A DNA stretch of 64,000 nt from assembly GCA_963841995.1 (NCBI GenBank), contig CAWJEX010000001.1, positions 108,566 to 172,565 on the forward strand, written 5' to 3'. The DNA is from DATDPM01 sp963841995 (GTDB lineage: Bacteria; Pseudomonadota; Alphaproteobacteria; DATDPM01). Shown in pieces: positions 9,061 to 18,326 of this stretch. Every line of letters begins with the position of its first letter. Position 1 is the first letter of the stretch. The translations under genes and the position numbers were made by a program. A model generated the notes under the pieces. It was not told the origin of the DNA. It worked only from the letters and a program-made list of their open reading frames with translations, and made no database searches.

Positions 9061-9360
9061 TTAGACCGCTTCCTTGAGTTCCTTGGCGGCGCGGAAGGCG
9101 ACTTTCTTGCTCGCCTTGATCTTGATCGCTTCGCCGGTGGCCGGATTGCGGCCCATGCGAGCGGCGCGCTTTCTCACTTGAAGGACGCCGAAGCCCGCGA
9201 TGCGGATCCGATTGCCCTTCTTCAAGTTCTTTGTGAAGAGATCAATCGTGTCGTTCAGCAAGGCTTCCGCCTGCTTCTTCGGAATTTCGTGAGACTCGGC
9301 GATCGCCGCGGCGATGTGCTTAAGGGTTACAGTTAGCTGTTTGTCTGAACCGGCCGCCAT
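9061..9360 (-). CDS. HU family DNA-binding protein
   Basis: A 99-residue histone-like protein that bends DNA as a dimer in the nucleoid. The N-terminal helical part (LKHIAAAIAE, KKQAEALLNDTI) and the DNA-binding arm signature GFGVLQVRKRAARMGRNPAT are intact, followed by the KASKKVAFRAAKELK tail. Length equals ordinary HU. A GGGAG about 9 nt before the ATG serves as ribosome-binding site. It stands alone, so HU-alpha versus HU-beta cannot be decided. Confidence 0.93.
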   Translation of the reverse strand: MAAGSDKQLTVTLKHIAAAIAESHEIPKKQAEALLNDTIDLFTKNLKKGNRIRIAGFGVLQVRKRAARMGRNPATGEAIKIKASKKVAFRAAKELKEAV

Positions 9361-9753
9361 GTGATGGGCTCCCCCCTGAATGGTGCGATGAATGAAGTCG
9401 GAGAAACAATCATAATTGGCCTAAACGTACAAGTCCATGCGTGGCTGGGCCCGATGACCAATTTAGGGCCGTTAAATCGAGGCTCCCGGCGCCTTCCTCC
9501 AGCCGTGCCGGCACGGTTTCGGGGATGGAATTGCAGCCATTCTAAAGATTGTTTGAGGCATTGCGGGTCAAATGGACCGAGGGCGAAAAAGCCGCGGCCG
9601 TCTCGAAGGCCTAGAAATAAGCCGATTCCAAGCCCTGTTTGGCCCTCACACTTGGACGGTGCAATGCAGCGTGCTTATCCCCAGCAATGCCCATTGCCGC
9701 GGTTGTTGAGTTCGGCGTTCCCCCTTGGCGGCGCCTCAACCGTATTCCCGGGC

Positions 9754-9960
9754 TCAGTGGAAGTCCGTTCGGTCAGGGGTGACGTGTTCAGGACGGATCC
9801 CGACCCCGATTATTCGGGCCGGAATCCGGCGCAACACGGGGAAACAATTGAACAGCCGGAGCATGAACGGCACCGTGAGCTTGCCGCTGCGGCTGCGTAA
9901 AACATCGGTGATGATCCGCTCCTGCATGAGAACTTGCAGCCGCTGTGTGACGCGGGTCGG
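9754..9960 (-). pseudogene. Remnant of FAD-dependent monooxygenase C-terminus
   Basis: The minus-strand frame contains PTRVTQRLQVLMQERIITDV, then MLRLFNCFPVLRRIPARIIG and VGIRPEHV before the stop. The P-T-R-x-T-Q-x-L-Q and R-I-P-A-R-x-I-G-x-G-x-R-P-E-H-V pattern is typical of the C-terminal tail of UbiH/PHBH-like FAD-dependent oxidoreductases. The FAD-binding GxGxxG and GD motifs are absent upstream, so only about 68 residues remain. This is a fragment, not a working gene. Confidence 0.55.
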
Positions 9961-10498
9961 GAACATCCGCCCGTTGCACCCGCCGCAAATGATCCGTGCG
10001 GAGCTCGCCTCGGGCAAGCGGCGGGGCCCACCGCCCGCAATGCAACAGGTGACGCTGACTTGCTCGGCCATCCCGCGCGTTTTTTTTACGAGGCCGTTCT
10101 TCGACTGCGTTTGGGGAGAAGCAATTGGCCGGTTACCGACAAGGACGGTCTCGCGGCGCGGATATTCCAATGAGGGGAGGCGCAACTGATCGTGGCGCCC
10201 TTCCATCCGCGGGCCGAAGCTCCGCGGAATCGTCCAATATCGCGCGGAGTTTAACCGGCTGTCGCCCTCTGCAACCCCTGTATTCGATCCGCCAGTGGGT
10301 ATATAAACACCTGTAAATATTATATAATTTTATTGCTGGTCCGATTCACCCGGGCCGCTAATGGGATGAAAAAATTGCGCTTTTCCGCGCAGGACCGGAG
10401 ATCGAGCGGCGTGGAAAGGGATTGGGATAAATCGTTTCCGGCAGTAACCGGCCGCCAGGGGACCTCCGGGGCTTCTGAGCGCGGCCTCTTTTTGGAAA
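9961..10498. other. Non-coding gap with AT-rich core upstream of the efflux operon
   Basis: I see no convincing gene here. The open frames are GC-driven and lack family similarity. An AT-rich island at about 10295-10335 (repeated TATAT and TAAATATTATATAA) contrasts with its surroundings and may contain the efflux promoter about 160 bp before 10499; no clear -35/-10 pair could be fixed. Confidence 0.4.
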
Positions 10499-11891
10499 AT
10501 GGGCGATAATGGATTGCGGCCGGTGATGGACGACGTCAGCCCGAAAAAGGACCGTCGCCTCGCTTCCTATGAACCGCCGCGCTCCGGCCGGTGGCTTTGG
10601 CGTGCATTCTGGCTGTTGATCGTTGCCGCCCTGATCGGCGGCGTCGCGTGGTGGATTCATTCCCGGCCGGCACCTGCGGCGCATACCGGCCGCTTCGCGA
10701 ATGCCGGTCCGATGCCCATTGCCGCCGCCACCGTCGAGAAGGGCGACGTCAACGTCGTCCTCGATGAGCTCGGCTCGGTCACGCCGCTTGCCACCGTTGC
10801 GGTGAAGACCCAGATCAACGGCCGCCTCATGCACATCGCGTTCAAAGAAGGCCAGGAAGTCAAGGAAGGCGATCTGCTGGCACAGATCGATTCACGCCCC
10901 TACGAATACGCCCTGGCTCAGGCCCAGGGGCAGTTGGCGAAAGACCAGGCGCTGCTCAAGGACGCGCAGGTCGACTTTGTCCGCTATCAAACCCTGGTTG
11001 CCCAAGAATTCGATCGCCAAGCAACAGCTCGACACCCAGGAATATCTGGTCCGCCAATATGAGGGCGCGGTGAGGACCGATCAGGGGCAAGTCGACAACG
11101 CCAAGCTCAACATCGCCTATTGCAACATCGTGGCTCCCGTCAGCGGCCGGGTCGGACTGCGCCAAGTCGACGAAGGAAATTACGTCCAAGTCAGCGATCC
11201 CAACGGCATCGTGGTTTTGACCCAGATGCAGCCGATCGCGGTCGTGTTCACCGTTCCCGAGGACAATTTACCGGCGATCACCAAGCGCCTGCGCGCAGGC
11301 GCAACCCTCGACGTGATCGCCTATGACCGCAGCAATACGACGCAGTTGGCGACCGGCCAGGTTCTGACCACCGACAACGAGGTCGATCCGACGACCGGCA
11401 CGGTGAAGCTGAAAGCGGAATTCGCGAATAAGGATGAAAGTCTTTTCCCCAATCAGTTCGTCAACATCAGGCTGCTGGTCGATACCGTGCATGACGCTGC
11501 GGTCATGCCCTATTCCGCCGTTCAGCGCGGCGCCCCCGGCACCTTCGTATACATCGTCAATGCCGACGACACGGCGAGCGTGCGGCCGGTCAAACTCGGG
11601 GTCCGGGATGGAGAACGCATCCAAGTCATCGAGGGATTGGCCGCCGGCGACAAGGTGGTGGTGGATGGCGCCGACAAGCTTCGCGAAGGCAGCAAGATAG
11701 CGCTCCGCGATGGTTCAAATGCGTCGGCGACCGCACCCGCGAATGGCGGCGCCCAAACGCCGGATCGGGCCAAGACCGGAACGCCCGCGAACAATCCGGA
11801 CGAGGCCGCGACCGGAACGCCCGCGAAAAATAAAGAGGAACCGCCGGGCGCTGCCGGCGAGCCGAAGCATCATCATCGGCAGGATCAATGA
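10499..11891 (+). CDS. mdtA: RND efflux membrane fusion protein (MdtA-like), apparent frameshift
   Basis: The periplasmic adaptor joining an RND pump to its outer-membrane channel. It has a cytoplasmic N-terminus, one membrane anchor (WRAFWLLIVAALIGGVAWWI, about residues 34-53), a lipoyl half-motif (AQIDSRPYEYALAQAQGQLA), a coiled-coil hairpin, then beta-barrel domains and a Pro/Ala/Lys-rich tail ending HHHRQDQ. The frame breaks at about 11006-11011. The first frame runs DFVRYQTLVAQ and is then lost; the homologous SIAKQQLDTQEYLV continues one frame over. Removing one base from GAATTC restores the family sequence QDSIAKQQ and an uninterrupted ~460-residue protein. Given similar lesions elsewhere I favour sequencing error over a dead gene. 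It leads the operon with two RND permeases. Confidence 0.82.
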
Positions 11892-11922
11892 GACGCTGTC
11901 TCGCGGCTGAAAGATCCAACCG

Positions 11923-14900
11923 GTGAATCCGTCCCGCATATTCATTCTGCGTCCCGTTGCCACCTCGCTCCTCATGGTGGCGATTTTGTTGGTAGGCTGC
12001 CTCGCCTACCGGTTCCTGCCCCTGTCGGCCCTGCCGGAGGTCGACTACCCGACCATTCAGGTTCAGACCTTTTATCCCGGGGCCAGTCCCGACGTAATGA
12101 CGTCGTCGATCACCGCACCGCTGGAGCGCCAATTCGGCGAAATGCCGAGCCTCATTCAAATGTCGTCCACCAGCTCGGGCGGCGCCTCCGTCATCACCCT
12201 GCAATTCAGCCTGGACATAGGCCTCGACGTTGCCGAGCAGGAAGTTCAGGCCGCGATCAACGCCGCGGGAAACCTGCTTCCTTCCGATCTGCCGGCGCCG
12301 CCGATCTACGCCAAGGTCAATCCCGCCGATGCGCCGATCATGACCCTGGCGCTGACCTCGAAAACCCTGCCGCTGCGGGACATCGAGGATTTGGCCGATA
12401 CGCGGGTAGCGCAAAAGATTTCCCAGCTTCCCGGGGTCGGCCTGGTCAGCATTAGCGGCGGCCAGCGTCCCGCCGTCCGGGTTCAGGCCAATCCCCGCGC
12501 CCTTGCCGCCTACGGCCTCAATATCGACGATTTGCGAACCACGATTGCCAACTCGAACGTCAACACGCCGAAGGGAAATTTCGACGGACCGACCCGCGCC
12601 TATACCATCAACGCCAACGATCAGCTGCAAAGCCCGGACGCCTATAAGGATCTGGTGATTGCCTATAAAAACGGCGCGCCGGTCCGGCTGTCCGATGTCG
12701 CCGATGTCGCCGAAAGCGTCGAGAACAACAAGCTCGCTGCCTGGGCCAATCTCACGCCGGCGGTGTTGCTCAATATTCAACGCCAGCCCGGCGCCAATGT
12801 GATTCAGGTCGTGGAGCAGGTCCAGGCGCTTCTTCCCTCGCTTCAAGGCTCGCTTCCGGCGGCCATCGATGTCGCCGTCTTGACCGACCGCACCGTCACC
12901 ATCCGCGCTTCGGTTCGGGACGTTGAATTCGAGCTGGCGCTCGCCGTTGTTCTCGTGGTGATGGTGATTTTCCTGTTCCTCCGCAATCTTCCGGCGACCG
13001 TCATTCCCAGCCTTTCGGTTCCGATCTCGTTGGTCGGCACGTTTGGTGCCATGTATCTGCTCGGATTCAGCCTCAACAATCTGTCGCTGATGGCGCTGAC
13101 GATTGCGACCGGCTTCGTGGTCGACGATGCAATCGTGATGATCGAGAACATCGCCCGCTACATCGAAGAAGGCGAGCCGCCGCTTCAGGCGGCCCTGAAG
13201 GGTTCGAAGCAGATCGGTTTCACCATCGTATCGCTGACCGTCTCGCTGCTTGCGGTCTTGATCCCGCTGCTGTTCATGGGCGATGTGGTCGGACGGCTGT
13301 TCCGCGAATTCGCGATCACGCTGGCGGTGACCATCCTGATTTCGGCGGCGGTGTCGCTGACCTTGGTGCCGATGCTGTGCGGAAAGTTGCTGCGCCGCCG
13401 CAGCGAGGCGGACGAAGGATGGTTCGAGCGATGGAACCGGCGGTGGTTCGAGTCCCTCGTTCGAGGCTATGACCGGATGCTGGGTGTGGTCCTCGATCAC
13501 CAGTTCCCGATGCTGCTGGTCGCCATCGGAACCTTGGCACTCACCGCCGTTCTCTACATCGAAATCCCGAAAGGTTTCTTCCCGGTCCAGGATACCGGCT
13601 TGATCCAGGGTATTTCCCATGCCTCGCCGTCGATCTCTTATACGGCGATGGCGGAGCGCCAGCAGGCACTGGCGGCCGCCATTCTGAAAGACCCGGACGT
13701 CGAAAGCCTGTCGTCTTTCATCGGCGTCGATGGAACCAATACCACGCTGAATACCGGCCGGCTGCTCATCAATCTGAAAGCTCATGACGAGCGAAAATCC
13801 GATGTGAGCACAATTATCCGGCACTTGAACCGCGAAACGGCACAATTGCCGGATATCTCGATTTATCTGCAGCCGGTTCAGGATTTGACGATCGACGCGA
13901 CGGTCAGCCGTACCCAATACCGCTTCGTTCTCGAAGACGCCGACCCCGACGAGCTTGCGGCCTGGGTTCCGAAGCTGGTCGACAAGCTCGGTCAATTGCC
14001 GGAGCTCGAGGATGTGGCGAGCGATATCGGCGAGCAGGGACTGTCCGCCTATATCGCGGTCGACCGCGATACCGCCGCACGTTTCGGCATCACCCCGGCT
14101 ACGGTCGATAACGCGCTTTACGATGCCTTCGGCCAGCGGATCATTTCGACCATCTTCACCCAATCGAATCAGTACCGGGTGATTCTGGAAGCCGAGCCGT
14201 CGCTCCAAAACTCCCTGCAGTCGTTGAGCTCGATCTATCTGCCGTCGGCAACCGCTTCCGGCGGCCAGGTGCCGCTGTCGACGATCGCTCACGTGATGGA
14301 GCAGACGGCGCCGCTGCAGATCAATCATCTGGGCCAATTTCCGGCCGCCACCATCTCGTTCAATCTCGCCCCCAACGTTTCGCTCGGTGCGGCGGTCACG
14401 GCGATTCGCCAGGCGCAGCAGGAAATCGATGTACCGAAAAGTGTTATCACCGGATTTCAGGGCGCAGCCCTCGCCTTCCAAGCCGCTCTTCAAAACGAGC
14501 TATTCCTGATTTTGGCGGCCGTGGTGACCGTCTACATCGTCCTCGGTGTTCTCTATGAGAGCTTCATCCACCCGATAACGATTCTGTCGACCTTGCCTTC
14601 GGCCGGTGTTGGCGCGCTGCTCGCCTTGATGGTTTCGGGAAACGATCTCGGCGTCATTGCCATCATCGGCATTGTGCTGTTGATCGGCATCGTCAAGAAG
14701 AACGCGATCATGATGATCGACTTCGCGCTCGAAGCCGAACGGCATGAAGGCAAGACCCCGCGCGAGGCCATCCATCAGGCCTGTCTGCTGCGGCTGCGAC
14801 CCATATTGATGACCACCATGGCGGCGTTGCTCGGCGCTTTGCCCTTGATGGTCGGCAGCGGTGTTGGCTCGGAACTCCGTCATCCCCTCGGCATCACCAT

Positions 14901-15039
14901 CGTCGGCGGGCTCATTGTCAGCCAGATGCTGACTTTGTTCACCACGCCGGTGATCTATCTCTATTTCGATCGCTTGGCGACGCGCTTCGGCGGTTTTGCC
15001 GAGGTCGACGAGAGCGAGGCGGAAGGGCCGGCGTCATGA
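11923..15039 (+). CDS. mdtB: RND efflux transporter permease (MdtB-like)
   Basis: An inner-membrane proton-driven RND pump subunit of 1038 residues, the usual length. It begins MNPSRIFILRPVATSLLMVA, the standard RND N-terminus before TM1, and has two large periplasmic loops and 12 predicted TM segments. The TM4 proton relay is present as TGFVVDDAIVMIENI (DD pair), and the second half repeats the architecture with GIVKKNAIMMIDF. The start is GTG at 11923, 31 nt after the adaptor stop. A second, different RND permease overlaps its stop by 4 bp, so the pair probably forms an MdtB2C-type heteromeric trimer exporting amphiphilic drugs or bile-salt-like compounds. Substrate is inference. Confidence 0.92.
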   Translation: MNPSRIFILRPVATSLLMVAILLVGCLAYRFLPLSALPEVDYPTIQVQTFYPGASPDVMTSSITAPLERQFGEMPSLIQMSSTSSGGASVITLQFSLDIGLDVAEQEVQAAINAAGNLLPSDLPAPPIYAKVNPADAPIMTLALTSKTLPLRDIEDLADTRVAQKISQLPGVGLVSISGGQRPAVRVQANPRALAAYGLNIDDLRTTIANSNVNTPKGNFDGPTRAYTINANDQLQSPDAYKDLVIAYKNGAPVRLSDVADVAESVENNKLAAWANLTPAVLLNIQRQPGANVIQVVEQVQALLPSLQGSLPAAIDVAVLTDRTVTIRASVRDVEFELALAVVLVVMVIFLFLRNLPATVIPSLSVPISLVGTFGAMYLLGFSLNNLSLMALTIATGFVVDDAIVMIENIARYIEEGEPPLQAALKGSKQIGFTIVSLTVSLLAVLIPLLFMGDVVGRLFREFAITLAVTILISAAVSLTLVPMLCGKLLRRRSEADEGWFERWNRRWFESLVRGYDRMLGVVLDHQFPMLLVAIGTLALTAVLYIEIPKGFFPVQDTGLIQGISHASPSISYTAMAERQQALAAAILKDPDVESLSSFIGVDGTNTTLNTGRLLINLKAHDERKSDVSTIIRHLNRETAQLPDISIYLQPVQDLTIDATVSRTQYRFVLEDADPDELAAWVPKLVDKLGQLPELEDVASDIGEQGLSAYIAVDRDTAARFGITPATVDNALYDAFGQRIISTIFTQSNQYRVILEAEPSLQNSLQSLSSIYLPSATASGGQVPLSTIAHVMEQTAPLQINHLGQFPAATISFNLAPNVSLGAAVTAIRQAQQEIDVPKSVITGFQGAALAFQAALQNELFLILAAVVTVYIVLGVLYESFIHPITILSTLPSAGVGALLALMVSGNDLGVIAIIGIVLLIGIVKKNAIMMIDFALEAERHEGKTPREAIHQACLLRLRPILMTTMAALLGALPLMVGSGVGSELRHPLGITIVGGLIVSQMLTLFTTPVIYLYFDRLATRFGGFAEVDESEAEGPAS

Positions 15040-18000
15040 ATTTATCCGAGGCCTTCATCCGCCGTCCGGTTGCGACGACGCTGCTGACCTTCGGCATCGC
15101 CCTCTCCGGCGCGGTCGCGTTCTTCCAGCTTCCGGTGGCGCCGCTGCCCCAGGTCGATTTCCCGACGATTTCGGTGCAGGCGACCTTGCCGGGGGCAAGC
15201 CCGGAAGTGGTGGCGACGAGTGTCGCCACACCCTTGGAACGGCATCTCGGCCAGATCGCCGACGTCACCGAGATGACGTCCCAGAGCACCGTCGGCAATA
15301 CCCGGATCACCCTGCAATTCGGTCTGGACCGGGATATCGATGGTGCGGCGCGGGACGTTCAGGCCGCGATCAACGCTTCGCGTGCGGATCTGCCGGCAAG
15401 CCTGCGCAGCAATCCGACCTACCGCAAGGTCAATCCCGCCGACGCGCCGATCCTGCTCTTGGTCCTCAATTCCGACACCTTGAGTTCCGGGCAAATCTAC
15501 GACGCGGCGACGACCGTGCTTGAACAGAAGCTTTCCCAGGTACAGGGCATCGGCCAGGTCAATGTCGGCGGAAGCTCGCTACCGGCGGTGCGGGTCGAAC
15601 TCAACCCCCAGGCGCTGTTCAAATACGGCATCGGGTTGGAAGACGTGCGCGCTGCGTTAGGCGCCGCCAATGCTCACAGCCCCAAGGGCGTCATCGAGCA
15701 AGGGGACGAGCAATTCCAGATTTACACCAACGACCAAGCGCGCCGGGCCAACGAATACCGCTCGCTGGTGATTGCATACCGCAACGGTGCTGCGGTCCGA
15801 TTGTCGGACGTCGCCGAAGTGACCGATTTGGTCGAGAACATCCGCAATGCCGGGCTCTACAATGGCAAGCCGTCGATTCTGATTATTCTCTATCGCCAGC
15901 CCGGCGCCAATATCATCGAAACCGTCGACCGGGTAAAAGCGCTGCTGCCGCAGCTGCAGGCTTCGATTCCGGCGTCCATCGACATTAAAATCGCTTCGGA
16001 TCGTTCGACGACGATCAGGCAATCATTGAGCCATATCGAATTCACGCTGTGTCTTGCGGTGGCGCTGGTGATGATGGTCACCTTCATATTCTTGCGCAAT
16101 TGGCGGGCGACCCTGATTCCCAGCGTGGCGGTGCCGGTGTCTCTCATCGGCACCCTCGGGGTGATGTATCTCCTGGGCTATAGCCTCGACAATCTGTCGT
16201 TGATGGCGCTGACGGTGGCCACCGGCTTTGTCGTCGACGATGCGATCGTGGTTCTGGAAAATGTCACGCGCCACATGGAAGCGGGCATGCCGCGATTCAA
16301 AGCGGCCTTGCTCGGCGCTCGCGAAGTCGGCTTCACCGTGTTGTCGATGAGCACGTCGCTGATCGCGGTGTTCATTCCGATCTTGCTGATGGGTGGGATC
16401 GTCGGACGCTTGTTCCGTGAATTCGCCGTGACCTTGTCGATCGCGGTGATGGTCTCGCTGGTCCTGTCGCTGACGACGACGCCGATGATGTGCGCGCGCC
16501 TGCTTAAACCGGAGCCGGAAAGCGGAGGCTGGCTCTATCGGGCTAGCGGGCGCGCCTTCGATGCCTGGCGCCGCGGCTATGAGCGATCGCTCGGCGCCGC
16601 GCTGCGCCATCCGTTCATCACCGTGGTCGTCCTGCTCGCCACGCTGGGCCTGAATGTCTATCTCTATATCATTGTTCCAAAAGGATTTTTCCCGCAGCAG
16701 GATACGGGGAGGCTGGTCGGCGGCATTCAGGCCGATCAAAGCATTTCCTTCCAGTTGATGGAGCAGAAGCTGACGCAATTCATTTCCATCGTGACCAAGG
16801 ACAAGGCGGTGGACGGCGCGGCGGGTTTCACCGGCGGGGGCCAGACCAATGCCGGATTCGTGTTTGTCGGATTGAAGGATCGATCCGTACGGAAAATTTC
16901 GGCGGATGCGGTGAACGGCCGGTTGCGGCGCGAGCTTTCAAACGTGCCGGGTGCAACGCTGTTCCTGCAATCGGTGCAGGACATCCATATCGGCGGACGG
17001 CAGAGCAACGCGCAATATCAATTCACCCTCCAAGGCGCGGATCTGAACGAGCTTTATGAATGGACGCCGAAAATCACCGAGGCTTTGCAAAAGCTTCCCG
17101 AACTCACCGACGTCAATAACGACCAGCAGCAAAAGGGACTGGAAACGGACATCACGTTCGACCGGGCGACCGCCATGCGCCTCGGCATCACCGCCAGCCA
17201 GATCGACAACACGCTTTACGACGCGTTCGGCCAGCGCCAAGTGTCGACCATCTACAATCCGCTGAATCAATATCACGTCGTCATGGAGGTGGCCCCCGAG
17301 TTCTGGCAGAGCCCGGACACGCTGAAGGAAATCTACGTCAGCACCTCCGGCGGCTCGATTGGCGGAACTCAGGGCACGAATGCCATTGCTGGAACGATTG
17401 CGGCCGGCGCCAATTCGAACGCGGCGTCGGCGGCCAATCCGAATTCTCAGGCTGTACGCAATCTCAACGCCAATTCGGTGGGAAGCACCGGCCATACCAG
17501 CGCTTCGACGGGTGCTGCGGTTTCCACCAGCGAGGAAACCATGGTTCCGCTGGCGGCATTTACCCATTTTGGGCCGGGCAATACGCCGCTCGCCGTCAAC
17601 CACCATGGGATGTTCGTCGCCAGCACGATTTCCTTCAACCTGGCCCCCGGAAAGTCCCTGAGCGATGCGACAAAGGTCATCAATCAGACGATGAACGATC
17701 TCGGCGTGCCCTCGACGATTCAGGGAAGCTTCCAGGGTGCCGCGAAGATGTTCCAGGAGTCGCTGGCCAATGAGCCGTTCCTGATTCTGGCCGCCTTGGC
17801 GGCGGTCTATATCGTGCTCGGCATCCTTTACGAGAGCTACATCCACCCGATCACGATTCTCTCGACCCTGCCCTCGGCGGGAGTCGGCGCGGTTCTGGCC
17901 CTTTTGATATGGAATACCGAGTTCGACATCATCGCGCTGATCGGCGTGATCCTGCTCATCGGCATCGTCAAGAAAAACGCGATCATGATGATCGATTTTG

Positions 18001-18326
18001 CGCTCGATGCCGAACGCAGTCAGGGACTGTCCTCCCGCGACGCCATTTATCAGGCCTGTGTGCTGCGATTCAGGCCGATCATGATGACGACGATGGCGGC
18101 CCTGTTCGGCGCGCTGCCGCTGGCCTTGGATATGGGCGAGGGGGGGGAGTTGCGCCAGCCGCTCGGCATTGCGATCGTCGGCGGCTTGATCCTGAGCCAG
18201 ATGCTGACGCTGTATACGACGCCGGTGATCTATCTTTATTTGGACCGCCTCCGGCTGTGGACTCAGCGGTCGCGGCAGGAAGGTCCGGCGCGACTCGCCG
18301 GCTCGGAGGCGTCCCATGGCGCATAA
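15036..18326 (+). CDS. mdtC: RND efflux transporter permease (MdtC-like) with a low-complexity insert
   Basis: The second RND permease of the operon, 1096 residues, starting at an ATGA overlap with mdtB. RND hallmarks are present: an FIRRPVATTLLTFGIALSG start, the TM4 pair in TGFVVDDAIVVLENV, and GIVKKNAIMMIDFAL in the C-terminal half. It is about 60 residues longer than its partner because of an Ala/Ser/Asn/Gly/Thr-rich stretch at about residues 770-830 (17345-17540). This lies in the second periplasmic loop between conserved YVSTSGG and VPLAAFTHFG. The insert has no cysteine and reads as a flexible linker. Its stop overlaps the NodT-like gene start by 11 bp. Confidence 0.92.
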   Translation: MNLSEAFIRRPVATTLLTFGIALSGAVAFFQLPVAPLPQVDFPTISVQATLPGASPEVVATSVATPLERHLGQIADVTEMTSQSTVGNTRITLQFGLDRDIDGAARDVQAAINASRADLPASLRSNPTYRKVNPADAPILLLVLNSDTLSSGQIYDAATTVLEQKLSQVQGIGQVNVGGSSLPAVRVELNPQALFKYGIGLEDVRAALGAANAHSPKGVIEQGDEQFQIYTNDQARRANEYRSLVIAYRNGAAVRLSDVAEVTDLVENIRNAGLYNGKPSILIILYRQPGANIIETVDRVKALLPQLQASIPASIDIKIASDRSTTIRQSLSHIEFTLCLAVALVMMVTFIFLRNWRATLIPSVAVPVSLIGTLGVMYLLGYSLDNLSLMALTVATGFVVDDAIVVLENVTRHMEAGMPRFKAALLGAREVGFTVLSMSTSLIAVFIPILLMGGIVGRLFREFAVTLSIAVMVSLVLSLTTTPMMCARLLKPEPESGGWLYRASGRAFDAWRRGYERSLGAALRHPFITVVVLLATLGLNVYLYIIVPKGFFPQQDTGRLVGGIQADQSISFQLMEQKLTQFISIVTKDKAVDGAAGFTGGGQTNAGFVFVGLKDRSVRKISADAVNGRLRRELSNVPGATLFLQSVQDIHIGGRQSNAQYQFTLQGADLNELYEWTPKITEALQKLPELTDVNNDQQQKGLETDITFDRATAMRLGITASQIDNTLYDAFGQRQVSTIYNPLNQYHVVMEVAPEFWQSPDTLKEIYVSTSGGSIGGTQGTNAIAGTIAAGANSNAASAANPNSQAVRNLNANSVGSTGHTSASTGAAVSTSEETMVPLAAFTHFGPGNTPLAVNHHGMFVASTISFNLAPGKSLSDATKVINQTMNDLGVPSTIQGSFQGAAKMFQESLANEPFLILAALAAVYIVLGILYESYIHPITILSTLPSAGVGAVLALLIWNTEFDIIALIGVILLIGIVKKNAIMMIDFALDAERSQGLSSRDAIYQACVLRFRPIMMTTMAALFGALPLALDMGEGGELRQPLGIAIVGGLILSQMLTLYTTPVIYLYLDRLRLWTQRSRQEGPARLAGSEASHGA

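Noticed and set aside
9361..9900. 179-codon ORF after HU and nearby frames
   Set aside because: Composition and lack of any motif indicate a GC-rich chance frame; it overlaps the monooxygenase remnant.
10076..10090. T-run after CGCGCG as a terminator
   Set aside because: No stable hairpin precedes it.
11626..14493. 955-codon minus-strand ORF opposite the RND permease
   Set aside because: Asp/Gly/Arg-rich shadow of mdtB; the plus strand has full RND motifs.
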